A stretch of 33,094 nt of DNA, from contig JAGWYG010000033.1 of the NCBI GenBank assembly GCA_018969485.1, positions 1-33,094 of the forward strand. Direction: 5' to 3'. A program made the translations under genes and the position numbers. The notes under the pieces are model-generated. The model saw only the letters and a program-made list of their open reading frames with translations. It made no database searches and was not told the origin of the DNA. Below are positions 14,853-22,264 of the stretch, piece after piece. Position 1 is the first letter of the stretch. Each line of letters starts with the position of its first letter. Source of the stretch: Chloroflexota bacterium (GTDB taxonomy: Bacteria; Chloroflexota; Chloroflexia; Chloroflexales; Roseiflexaceae).

Positions 14853-16307
14853 ATGCCGTATCTGTTGTTGATCGCCTTTCCGATCATGATGGGGGCCAGC
14901 CTGTTCATGATCCGAAAGCAGACGCAGTTGACATTAGGGTTAGCGTGCGTGATTGCGCTGGCGCAGATCGTGCTGGTGACCCAGTTGCCGATCGACACGC
15001 CGTCGCGGCTGCTTGGTCTGACGTTGACGCTCGATCCGCTCGGCAGGCTGTTCCTCATCACCTTCGTCGCCATCAGCGCGCTGGCATTCGTCATCGCCTG
15101 GATGTTGCCGCATGGCGAGCACTTTGCGCCGATCACGCTGGTGATGCTCGGGCTGATCAGCTCAATCATCGTCTTCCTGCAGGAGCCATTTGTCGTCGCG
15201 CTGTTGCTCGTGAGCGTCGGTCTCGTCGCCGTGCTGGCGATCATCGATCTCCCGACCGGCAGCCGGCAACTCGTCGAGCGCACAGCGCTCGCCGCTGCGC
15301 TGAAGTACCTGGTGATGATGACGCTCGCCGGCGTGATGATGTACATGGGGTTCGTGCTGGTGAGCATCTACACCCCGGGCGAATTCCCCGGGCGCATTTC
15401 GCCGGCGCATCTCGTGCTCGGTCTGCTGGCGATCGGCTTCGGGCTGCGGCTCGCGATCCTGCCATTCCACTCATGGCTCCCCGATCTGGCCCGCGAGACC
15501 TTTCCGATGGTGTCGGTGCTGGTGATCGGCGTGATCAACGCCACCAGCCTGTTGTTCCTGGTCAGCGCGCTGCAATTCTTCCCGGTGATCGTCCTCGAGA
15601 ATGCGCGTGGCCTGACGGTGCTGATGTGGATCGGCGCCATCACGGCGGTGTATGGGGCGCTGCTCGCGCTGGCGCAGCCCGAGATGCGGCGCATGATCGG
15701 GGCGCTGCTCGTCTCGAACTCGGGGATGATCATCTTCGGCATCGCGAGCACCAGCATCAAGGGGCTCACCGGCGCGCTGTTCGAGAGCTTCAACCAGTTG
15801 ATCGTCCTGGCGCTGCTGTTCGTCGCGATCGCGCTGCTCGAGCGCCCGGACGGCCGCCCGACCAATGTCGTGCGGCGTGATCTGCTGTGGCGCTGGCCGA
15901 TCGCCGGCGCCGGCCTGATCGGCGGCGTGATGGCGCTGCTGGGCGTCCCGCCATTCGGCGGGTTCGCCAGCAAACTGCTGCTCTACGAGGCGGCGGCGCA
16001 GCTTGATGGCCGGTACCTGGCGCTGTTCCTGGCCGCCACCTCGCTCGGGCTGGTCGCGCTGGTACGGCTGGCGCAGAATCGGCTGCTGGGCCCACCGGAG
16101 GAGCAGCCGGTCGACGAGCAGCCAGTCCTGCTGGGCACCACCGAACTCGACCGGCCCGCCGAGCGGCGGCTGGATCCCGAGCCGCGCGGCCTGGCGATCG
16201 TGACGCTGGTGCTGCTCGGGGCGTGTCTGGTCGTCGGCGTCTTCCCCCAGCCGATCATCGCGACGATTGCCGAGGTCGTGCAGGGGCTGACGTTCGTGCG
16301 TGCGTGA
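14853..16307 (+). CDS. NuoN/HyfF/MrpD-like antiporter-type membrane subunit
   Basis: A 484-residue protein with about 13-14 helices of the Proton_antipo_M type found in Complex I and group 4 hydrogenases. Recognisable parts: AALKYLVM with the helix-7 type lysine (around residue 150), LPFHSWLPDLARETFPMVSVL with its histidine and proline breaks, and GVPPFGGFASKLLLYEAA with the second lysine of the broken helix 12. The helix that normally holds the buried Glu (helix 5) reads FVVALLLVSVGL and has none. ATG 14853 is preceded by GGTGGTGAG. It lies 14 bp after the HyfE-like gene. It is the most convincing channel subunit of the cluster. Confidence 0.78.
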   Translation: MPYLLLIAFPIMMGASLFMIRKQTQLTLGLACVIALAQIVLVTQLPIDTPSRLLGLTLTLDPLGRLFLITFVAISALAFVIAWMLPHGEHFAPITLVMLGLISSIIVFLQEPFVVALLLVSVGLVAVLAIIDLPTGSRQLVERTALAAALKYLVMMTLAGVMMYMGFVLVSIYTPGEFPGRISPAHLVLGLLAIGFGLRLAILPFHSWLPDLARETFPMVSVLVIGVINATSLLFLVSALQFFPVIVLENARGLTVLMWIGAITAVYGALLALAQPEMRRMIGALLVSNSGMIIFGIASTSIKGLTGALFESFNQLIVLALLFVAIALLERPDGRPTNVVRRDLLWRWPIAGAGLIGGVMALLGVPPFGGFASKLLLYEAAAQLDGRYLALFLAATSLGLVALVRLAQNRLLGPPEEQPVDEQPVLLGTTELDRPAERRLDPEPRGLAIVTLVLLGACLVVGVFPQPIIATIAEVVQGLTFVRA

Positions 16308-16350
16308 GAGATGACCGTGATTTCAGGCGGCGAAGGGCGATGAACTGATC

Positions 16351-16725
16351 ATGATCCGTATCTTTCGCGTCAACAGTGGTTCATGCGGTGCATGCGATCT
16401 GGAGATCATCGCCACCGTCGAGGCGACGCCCGAACTCGCGTGGGCGGTCAGCCCGGCCGAGGCCGATGCGTTGTTGCTGACCGGGCCGATCACTGCGGCG
16501 GCGCGCGCTACGGTGCTGGGGCTGCTGCGCGAGTATGGCGAGCGCATCCCGGTGGTTGCCGTCGGACGGTGTGCCATCGATGGTGCACCATTCGGTCGCG
16601 GCGGAGTCGCGGCGCACCCCGATCTGAAGATCGCCGTACGCATCCAGGGGTGTCCAGTCGCGCCCAAGACCATCGTCGCGGCGGTCCGTACGGCACTTGA
16701 GCGACAACGCGAGGGGATCCAATGA
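16351..16725 (+). CDS. Group 4 hydrogenase / NuoB-like small subunit
   Basis: A 124-residue protein of the NuoB/HycG/EchC family, which carries the 4Fe-4S cluster that passes electrons to or from the catalytic subunit. Four ligands are visible: Cys12 and Cys15 in SGSCGACDLE, Cys74 in VGRCAIDG and Cys101 in IQGCPVAP. The C-x-x-C spacing with a following acidic residue is that of hydrogenase-type small subunits; Complex I NuoB has adjacent cysteines. The protein is about as short as the family allows, with no membrane anchor. ATG 16351 has no closely spaced site (AAGGGCG lies about a dozen bases upstream). The NuoH-like ATG overlaps its stop by four bases, which suggests coupled translation. 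Confidence 0.82.
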   Translation: MIRIFRVNSGSCGACDLEIIATVEATPELAWAVSPAEADALLLTGPITAAARATVLGLLREYGERIPVVAVGRCAIDGAPFGRGGVAAHPDLKIAVRIQGCPVAPKTIVAAVRTALERQREGIQ

Positions 16726-17540
16726 CCAATGTGTTGCTCGCTGCCGCGCTGTATCCCGGGTTGGCGTCCGTGGTCGTGCTGGTGGTGATCACCGCAGTCC
16801 TCGGCGGCGAACGCCCGGTGCTGCGGCTGGTGTTCCAGCGGGGATCACGTCCGGGGTTTGATGGGCTGGTGAACGCAGCGAGCATGATCATGGCCCTCGC
16901 GGCGGTGATCGTCGCGCCCTGGCCGCTACATCCCGCACAGGGAGATTCGGTCGTCGGCGATCTGGTGGTGCTGTTCTTCTGCATCGAAGCGGCATCGCTG
17001 CTGCCGGTGCTCGCCGGAACGATCACCCGGTCGCCGCTGGCGATGCGGGCTGCGAGCCGCACGCTACAGCTCGGCGTCGCCGGGCGCGCGGTCATCTGGC
17101 TGGCGATCGGGGCGACGGCGATCGATGTCGGCGACGGGCCGGAGTACTGGATCGCACGCGTCATGCTGGCGGTCGCATCGGTGCTGGCGCTCCCGGCGGC
17201 GCTCGGCGTCGGGCCGTTCGCCGTCGAGTGGGGGCTGACCCCAGCGGGGATGGAGGAGGGGCTGGGCGCGGGCGAAGCCGAGCGCGCGCGGCTGGCGCGG
17301 CTGATGCGCAATGCCGCGATGATTGCGGTGACGCTGGTCTATCTGGTGCCGCGCGATGCGCCGATCATCAGCGCGGGCGTCATCGTCGCCTGCTTTCTTG
17401 TCCTCACGGTCGCGTTCAGCCGCCTCACCGCGCTGCCGCGGTTTCCACTGCCTGCCGGATTGCGCTGGTGCTGGTTCGTCGCCGCGCCGCCGGCCGTGCT
17501 CGCCACCCTGTGGCTGGCATGGCTGGCGGTTCAGCAGTGA
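16722..17540 (+). CDS. NuoH/HycD/EchB-like membrane anchor subunit
   Basis: A 272-residue protein with about seven or eight helices. The segment GLTPAGMEEGLGAGEAERARLARLMRNA near residue 170-195 (key Glu residues) has the layout of the NuoH loop PF-x-L-P-E-x-E-x-E-L-x-x-G that faces the quinone or redox module, and an acidic helix FFCIEAASL precedes it. In the family this subunit joins the redox arm to the proton channels. It is shorter than NuoH (about 320), as in HycD/EchB. ATG 16722 overlaps the small-subunit stop by four bases. The ABC ATPase starts 6 bp after its stop. Confidence 0.7.
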   Translation: MTNVLLAAALYPGLASVVVLVVITAVLGGERPVLRLVFQRGSRPGFDGLVNAASMIMALAAVIVAPWPLHPAQGDSVVGDLVVLFFCIEAASLLPVLAGTITRSPLAMRAASRTLQLGVAGRAVIWLAIGATAIDVGDGPEYWIARVMLAVASVLALPAALGVGPFAVEWGLTPAGMEEGLGAGEAERARLARLMRNAAMIAVTLVYLVPRDAPIISAGVIVACFLVLTVAFSRLTALPRFPLPAGLRWCWFVAAPPAVLATLWLAWLAVQQ

Positions 17541-17546
17541 TCGCCG

Positions 17547-18638
17547 ATGACCCTCGCGATTGATATTGATCAGCTGAAGAAGTCGGTGGCGGGCATGCCG
17601 GTCTTGCAGGAGTTCGCACTGCAGGTTCCGGCACATCTGTCGTATGGGCTGCTGGGGCCGGCGCGCAGCGGGAAGTCGCTGGTGCTCCAGATCATCCTGG
17701 GGCTGGTGCGCCCGGATCGTGGCATGGTGACGGTGCTGGGGCACCGCGTGACGCACCGCCGGCTGGAGCATGTCGGATACGTGCCGCCACGCCAGCCCTA
17801 CCATCCGCACATCACCGGTCGCGAGTATCTGCTGGAACTGGGCGCATTCAGCGGGCTGCGCGGCGCCCTGCTGCAGCGGCGGGTCGATGACCAGCTTGAT
17901 GCGGTCGAGCTCGCCGACGACGGCGATGCACCGATCTTCATGTACAGCCGCCTGATGCTGCAGCGCCTCGGTCTGGCCCAGGCGCTGCTGAATGACCCCG
18001 AGCTGATGCTGATCGATGAGCCGCTCGGCGGGTTGAACGCCGATGAGGCCGCGCAGCTGCTGCCGACGCTCCAGCGGCTGCGCAGCCGCGGCATCACGAC
18101 GCTGGCGGTGACGCGGGCGCCGGCGTTCGCCGAGGCATTCTGCGATCGCGTCGGCATCCTGACGGACGGGCGGGTCGCTGCCGAGTTCACCATCGCCGGG
18201 CTCCATGATGTCGGGCAATCGGTGACGATCCATCTGGGCGGGCTGCCGCCGGCGGTGCGCGGTGCGCTGCGCGCGCTCGGGCCGGCGGTGCGCTGCGAGG
18301 ATCTGCGCGTGACGATCGAGCCAAATACGGCCGAGCTCCAGGCCGAGGTGCTGCGGACGCTGCTCGATGCCCGCGTGCCGATTCTGAGCCTCGATGGCCA
18401 GCGCCGGCCGCTGGAAGAGCTGTATCGCCGGGTCCTGAGCCATGATTACGTCCCGTCGCGGCGCAGTGATCCGCGCGCGACGCCGATCGAGACGCCGGTG
18501 GAGGCGCGCAGCGCCGCTGCCCGCGCGCGCCGTGCGGCGCTGCGTGCCGCCAATCGTGGCGAGACGCTGCTGCGCGATCTGATCCAGCGCGCGCCGGCGT
18601 CACCACCGGATGATCCTGCCACGCGCGATCAGGGGTAG
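17547..18638 (+). CDS. ABC transporter ATP-binding protein with altered signature and switch motifs
   Basis: A 363-residue ABC ATPase of the ABC-2 export type. Walker A is GPARSGKS (37-44) and Walker B is LMLIDEP (153-159) with catalytic Glu158. The signature normally reading SGGQ or SKGM is SRLM (134-137), losing the glycine that touches ATP, and the switch histidine position reads Arg190 (AVTRAP). The Q-loop is also atypical (VPPRQP). The 120-residue C-terminal extension after the usual domain is Arg/Ala-rich and not recognised. It starts 6 bp after the NuoH-like gene and precedes the permease gene by 87 bp. It is probably a functional pair with that permease, but with weakened or asymmetric ATP hydrolysis; that part is inference. 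Confidence 0.82.
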   Translation: MTLAIDIDQLKKSVAGMPVLQEFALQVPAHLSYGLLGPARSGKSLVLQIILGLVRPDRGMVTVLGHRVTHRRLEHVGYVPPRQPYHPHITGREYLLELGAFSGLRGALLQRRVDDQLDAVELADDGDAPIFMYSRLMLQRLGLAQALLNDPELMLIDEPLGGLNADEAAQLLPTLQRLRSRGITTLAVTRAPAFAEAFCDRVGILTDGRVAAEFTIAGLHDVGQSVTIHLGGLPPAVRGALRALGPAVRCEDLRVTIEPNTAELQAEVLRTLLDARVPILSLDGQRRPLEELYRRVLSHDYVPSRRSDPRATPIETPVEARSAAARARRAALRAANRGETLLRDLIQRAPASPPDDPATRDQG

Positions 18639-18664
18639 GGGCTCCGCACACACGAGGGGATGGC
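18638..18664 (+). repeat. 27-bp direct repeat, first copy
   Basis: GGGGCTCCGCACACACGAGG plus GGATGGC recurs at 18699-18725 with a single mismatch (T to G), 61 bp downstream. Both copies carry a GAGGGG ribosome-like site followed by ATGGC. The repeat fills most of the gap between the ABC ATPase and its permease. Confidence 0.8.
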
Positions 18665-18698
18665 TCCGGGCTGCACGGTTCGGTCGGTCCGGCAGCAA

Positions 18699-18725
18699 GG
18701 GGCGCCGCACACACGAGGGGATGGC
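18699..18725 (+). repeat. 27-bp direct repeat, second copy with the permease ribosome site
   Basis: Second copy of 18638-18664. Its GAGGGG (18715-18720) is the likely ribosome site for the permease ATG at 18726. Confidence 0.8.
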
Positions 18726-19484
18726 ATGCAACCGGCTGCATTGTTCACGCAGTTCACCCGCTTTACGCTGATGGAGTATCTGCGCTCCGGGCGCGCGCTG
18801 ATCGAGTTGTCGGCGACAGTCGCGATGTTTCTGGCAGCCATACGCGGTCGCGCCCTCGATGCGGAGAGCTTCTTCGCGAATGCTGCGCTGTTCTCGCTGG
18901 TGCTGGCACTGTATACCGGATCGACGATCATCGGGCTGGGCGATCGTCCCCATGGCTATCTGCTGGTGATCCGGCCGCTCGGGCGCACGGGGTACCTGGT
19001 CGGGCTCTACAGCGCCATCCTGATCGTCGTCGTCGTGTGCTACGCGCTGCTGTGCCTGCTGACGGCGATCGCCGCACCGGTGGAGGGCATGGGCGTGCGC
19101 GGCTGGCTGGCGGGGAGCGTGCCGCTGCTGCTGAATGTCGCGCTGCTGAGCGCGCTGCTGAGCCTGCTGGCGCCGTTCGTGCTGCCACCCGCCTGGCGCC
19201 TTGCGGTGCTGGCCCTGGTCGCCCTGGCGTTCTCCAGCAGCCTGCTGGGCGGTGCCACGCTGCAGTCGCTGCCGACGGCCGCGGTGCTGGTGCTCGAGGC
19301 GCTGCGCACCATCTCGGGGGCGCCGCTGATGCCGGCCTTCGCCGGCTATGCGCTGTCGGTGAGCCGCGACTACAGCGGCGTCGCGCCGCTGATTCCGCTG
19401 GCGCAGCTCACGCTGACGACGGGCATGCTCGCGATTGCGGTCTACTCGTTCAATCGGCGCGATCTGGCATTTGACGCCCCGTGA
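18726..19484 (+). CDS. ABC-2-type membrane permease subunit
   Basis: A 252-residue protein with six predicted helices, starting MQPAALFTQFTRFTLMEYLRSGR: an amphipathic interface helix followed by membrane spans, the layout of ABC-2 permeases. It follows an ABC ATPase, as expected. The frame is open from an ATG at 18660, but there the site abuts the ATG with no spacing, so I chose 18726, where GAGGGG is 5 bases upstream. It has no sequence that reveals the cargo. It converges with msrQ, 29 bp apart. Confidence 0.75.
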   Translation: MQPAALFTQFTRFTLMEYLRSGRALIELSATVAMFLAAIRGRALDAESFFANAALFSLVLALYTGSTIIGLGDRPHGYLLVIRPLGRTGYLVGLYSAILIVVVVCYALLCLLTAIAAPVEGMGVRGWLAGSVPLLLNVALLSALLSLLAPFVLPPAWRLAVLALVALAFSSSLLGGATLQSLPTAAVLVLEALRTISGAPLMPAFAGYALSVSRDYSGVAPLIPLAQLTLTTGMLAIAVYSFNRRDLAFDAP

Positions 19485-19513
19485 TCGGGCCGGCCGCCGG
19501 GCGGGCGGTGCGC

Positions 19514-20092
19514 TCAGCGGCGGCGTGCGCCGGTCGTCGGCGGCAGGCGCATCAGCAACACCAGCCCGGTGACCAGCGCGAAGAGCACGGCGAGCCGGAT
19601 ATCGCTCTTGGCCTGCCAGATCTGGTGAACGACGGCCAGCGGCACCGCCAGATAGACCATGCGGTGCATCCGGCGCCACTGCCGCCCCAGGCGGCGCTGC
19701 CACGCTGCCGTCGAGGTCAGCGCCAGCGGGATGAGTATGGCGAACGCCAGCGCGCCGACGATCAGGTAGCGCTTCTCGGCCAGTTCGGCCATGATTGCGC
19801 TGCCATCGGCGGCGTAGTCGATCACGACGAAGATCAGCACGTGGATCAGCGCGTAGCCGAAGCCGTACAGCCCCAGCGGCCGGCGCCAGGCCGCCGCCCG
19901 GCGCACCCCGGCGATGCGGTTGGCCGGCGTACACGCCAGCGAGGCCAGCAGCAGCGCCAGCGCGCTGAAGCCGCTGCGCTGGGTCCACGTCTGGATCGGG
20001 TTGATGCTGCGCTGGCCCGTCAGTTGATCGAAGACGATCCAGACGAGTGGCGCGAGGGCCAGCACATGGATGAGCCCATCGCTGCGCCGCAT
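19514..20092 (-). CDS. msrQ: MsrQ, haem-binding membrane subunit of the MsrPQ system
   Basis: A 192-residue protein with six helices of the ferric reductase-like / YedZ family. It passes electrons from the membrane to MsrP. Landmarks: HVLALAPL near the start, the paired membrane histidine in YALIHVLIFVVIDY, EKRYLIVG, TSTAAWQRRLGRQWRRMHRMVYL and VVHQIWQ, in the order known for MsrQ. The ATG (complement ending at 20092) lies 8 bp after the msrP stop, so the two are co-transcribed. The usual haem-ligand histidines seem present. Confidence 0.9.
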   Translation of the reverse strand: MRRSDGLIHVLALAPLVWIVFDQLTGQRSINPIQTWTQRSGFSALALLLASLACTPANRIAGVRRAAAWRRPLGLYGFGYALIHVLIFVVIDYAADGSAIMAELAEKRYLIVGALAFAILIPLALTSTAAWQRRLGRQWRRMHRMVYLAVPLAVVHQIWQAKSDIRLAVLFALVTGLVLLMRLPPTTGARRR

Positions 20093-20100
20093 GATCGCGC

Positions 20101-21054
20101 TCAATAGTTCGCTCGCAGATCCATCCCGGCGTACAGGCTGGCGACGTCGGCGGCGTATCCGTTGAACGGCAGCGTCTCGCGCCGCGACAGCTCGCCGATG
20201 CGGCGCTCGGTCGCCTGCGACCAGCGCGGGTGGGCGACGTCGGGGTTGACGTTGGCGTAGAAGCCATACTCGTGCGGCGCCGACGCCATCCAGAGCGACG
20301 TCGGCTGGGCCGCGGTGAGCTCGATGCGAACGATTGACTTGATGCTCTTGAAGCCGTACTTCCAGGGTACGACCAGCCGCAGCGGCGCGCCGTTCTGGGG
20401 CAGCAGCGTCTGGCCGTACAGCCCGGTGGCGAGGATGGTCAGGTCGTGGCGCGCCTCGTCGAGCCGCAGCCCCTCGACGTACGGCCAGGTGAACCATGGA
20501 TCACGCTGGCCGGGCATGCGCTCCGGATCGTGCAGGGTCGTGAACCGCACATAGCCCGCCTCGGCGGTGGGCTCGGCCTCGGCGAGCAGCCGGTGCAGCG
20601 GAAAGCCCTGCCATGGAATGACCATCGACCAGCCCTCGACACAGCGCAGCCGATAGATGCGCTCTTCCTGGTCGAAGCGGCCGAGCAGATCCTCGATGGC
20701 GTAGGTCTGCGGGTTGCGCACCAGGCCGTCGACGGTGACCTGCCACGGCGTGGCGACGAACCCGGCCGACGCGCGTGCGACGGCCTCTTTGTCCATGCTG
20801 AACTCGTAGAAGTTGTTGTAGTTGGTGACTGAGTCGAAGTCGGTGAGCGGATCACCGCGCTCATCGGCCGTGCCCGCAGCCCGTGGTGCGGGCACGGCCG
20901 GCTGCGTCGGCGCGGGCATGGCGGGCTGTGCCGGCGCACCGCAGGCGACCAGCGCCGCGGCGGCCAGGCCGAGCGCCCCGGTGCTGCGCAGGAACTGGCG
21001 CCGCTGTCGGTAGAGCCATTCCGGAGTGATCTCGGAGGCGGGAATGCGATTCAT
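20101..21054 (-). CDS. msrP: MsrP, molybdopterin-dependent protein-methionine-sulfoxide reductase
   Basis: A 317-residue periplasm/envelope enzyme that reduces methionine sulfoxide in proteins, using a molybdenum cofactor. A twin-arginine signal is plain: RRQFL with Arg18-Arg19, a hydrophobic stretch and a lipobox-like LVACG, so it may be a Tat-exported lipoprotein. Cys138 in LRCVEGW ligates Mo. Other landmarks: [41 protein letters not shown] and the C-terminal [13 protein letters not shown] placed the start at the ATG ending at 21054, because [21 protein letters not shown] matches known MsrP starts and GGAGA lies upstream. Longer starts (21066, 21114) are possible but less likely. It is followed by msrQ. 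Confidence 0.93.
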   Translation of the reverse strand: MNRIPASEITPEWLYRQRRQFLRSTGALGLAAAALVACGAPAQPAMPAPTQPAVPAPRAAGTADERGDPLTDFDSVTNYNNFYEFSMDKEAVARASAGFVATPWQVTVDGLVRNPQTYAIEDLLGRFDQEERIYRLRCVEGWSMVIPWQGFPLHRLLAEAEPTAEAGYVRFTTLHDPERMPGQRDPWFTWPYVEGLRLDEARHDLTILATGLYGQTLLPQNGAPLRLVVPWKYGFKSIKSIVRIELTAAQPTSLWMASAPHEYGFYANVNPDVAHPRWSQATERRIGELSRRETLPFNGYAADVASLYAGMDLRANY

Positions 21055-21140
21055 GGCGGTCTCCATCCGTGTGCTGTGGGCCGCTGGGCCCGATGTGCCC
21101 ATGCCCGGGCGCATCGCCGCACCATCAGCATGTCACTGGT

Positions 21141-21150
21141 ATTATATAAT
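21141..21150. promoter_or_regulatory. Palindromic ATTATATAAT: shared -10 region of divergent genes
   Basis: ATTATATAAT is its own reverse complement, so TATAAT is read on both strands (21145-21150 on +, 21146-21141 on -). It lies between msrP (start 21054, -) and the zinc dehydrogenase (start 21186, +). No clear -35 is seen on either side. Confidence 0.55.
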
Positions 21151-21185
21151 CAGCGACGGCGACGCTGCGACTGCGGGAGCGACCG

Positions 21186-22244
21186 ATGAATGATCTGATG
21201 CGTGCGGTGGTGTACCGTGGGCCACGGGCCGCCACGGCGCTCGAGCTCGTGCCACGCCCGACGCCGGCACCCGGCGAGGTGCTGCTGCGCGTCGCCGCCG
21301 TCGGCGTCTGCGGCACCGACGTCCATGTCTGGCAACATGGCATGGGTGATGCGCCGCCGGTGGTGCTCGGGCACGAATTCGCGGGCGTCGTCGCCGCCGT
21401 CGGCGCCGGCGTGGCAGGTGTGCGCCCGGGCGACCGCGTCGTCTCCGAGACGGCGTCGGCGGTGTGCGGGCGCTGTGTCTATTGCCTCGGCGGCCACTAC
21501 AATGTCTGCCCGCAGCGTCGCGGCTTCGGCTTCCAGGCCGATGGCGCGATGGCCGAATATGTGTGCAGCCGCCCCGCGATCCTGCATCATGTGCCGCCGG
21601 GCCTGCCGCTGGCGCTGGCGGCGCTGACCGAGCCAGGCTGTGTCGCATACAACGCCATCGTCGAGAAGAGCCGCCCGCGCCCCGGCGATCATGTGGTGGT
21701 CATCGGCCCCGGGCCGATCGGCCTGATGTCGCTGGCGGTCGCACGCCTCGGCAGTCCGTCACGCCTGACGCTGGTCGGCTTGCGGCGCGACGGCATCCGG
21801 CTCGAGCTCGGCCGCCTGATGGGCGCCGACGACGTGATCATCGCCGACGAGGACGATGCCGTCACCCGGGTGATGCAGGCGGGCGACGGCTTCGGCGCAC
21901 ATCTCGTCATCGATGCGGTCGGCGTCTCGACAACGCTACAGCAGAGCCTGGCGATGGTCAGGCCGAACGGCCAGATCACCAAGATCGGCTGGGGGCCGGC
22001 GCCGGTCGGCTTCAGCCTGGACGCACTGATCCGGAAGGCGGCGACGCTCCAGGGCTCGTTCAGCCACACCTATGGCACCTGGGAGCGCGTCGTGGCGTTG
22101 CTCGCCGGTGGCCAGATCGATGTGCGGCCGCTGGTCAGCCCGTTTGCGCTCGATGAGTGGTCGGCCGGGTTCGGCGCGATGGAGTCGCTCGACGTGGCCA
22201 AGGCTGTGCTGCTGCCGCACGGTCGCGCGTACGCCGAGATCTGA
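21186..22244 (+). CDS. Zinc-dependent MDR sugar/polyol dehydrogenase
   Basis: A 352-residue medium-chain dehydrogenase of the sorbitol/threonine dehydrogenase group. Catalytic zinc site: Cys in GVCGTDVH and the GHEFAG motif near residue 65. The structural zinc lobe is present, with cysteines in CGRCVYC and NVC. The Rossmann loop reads VIGPGPIGLM near 180. These enzymes oxidise a secondary alcohol of a polyol or sugar with NAD(P)+ in the cytoplasm. ATG 21186 has GGGAG at 21175-21179. It heads a + strand operon with an isomerase and two SDR enzymes, so it probably handles a sugar or sugar acid. The substrate is not determined. Confidence 0.88.
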   Translation: MNDLMRAVVYRGPRAATALELVPRPTPAPGEVLLRVAAVGVCGTDVHVWQHGMGDAPPVVLGHEFAGVVAAVGAGVAGVRPGDRVVSETASAVCGRCVYCLGGHYNVCPQRRGFGFQADGAMAEYVCSRPAILHHVPPGLPLALAALTEPGCVAYNAIVEKSRPRPGDHVVVIGPGPIGLMSLAVARLGSPSRLTLVGLRRDGIRLELGRLMGADDVIIADEDDAVTRVMQAGDGFGAHLVIDAVGVSTTLQQSLAMVRPNGQITKIGWGPAPVGFSLDALIRKAATLQGSFSHTYGTWERVVALLAGGQIDVRPLVSPFALDEWSAGFGAMESLDVAKAVLLPHGRAYAEI

Positions 22245-22264
22245 AGCGTCATCACGAGGTGCTC

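Noticed and set aside
18660-18725. Start of the permease at ATG 18660
   Set aside because: The GAGGGG site directly touches this ATG with no spacing, and the added 22 residues are not membrane-like. ATG 18726 has the same site at normal spacing.
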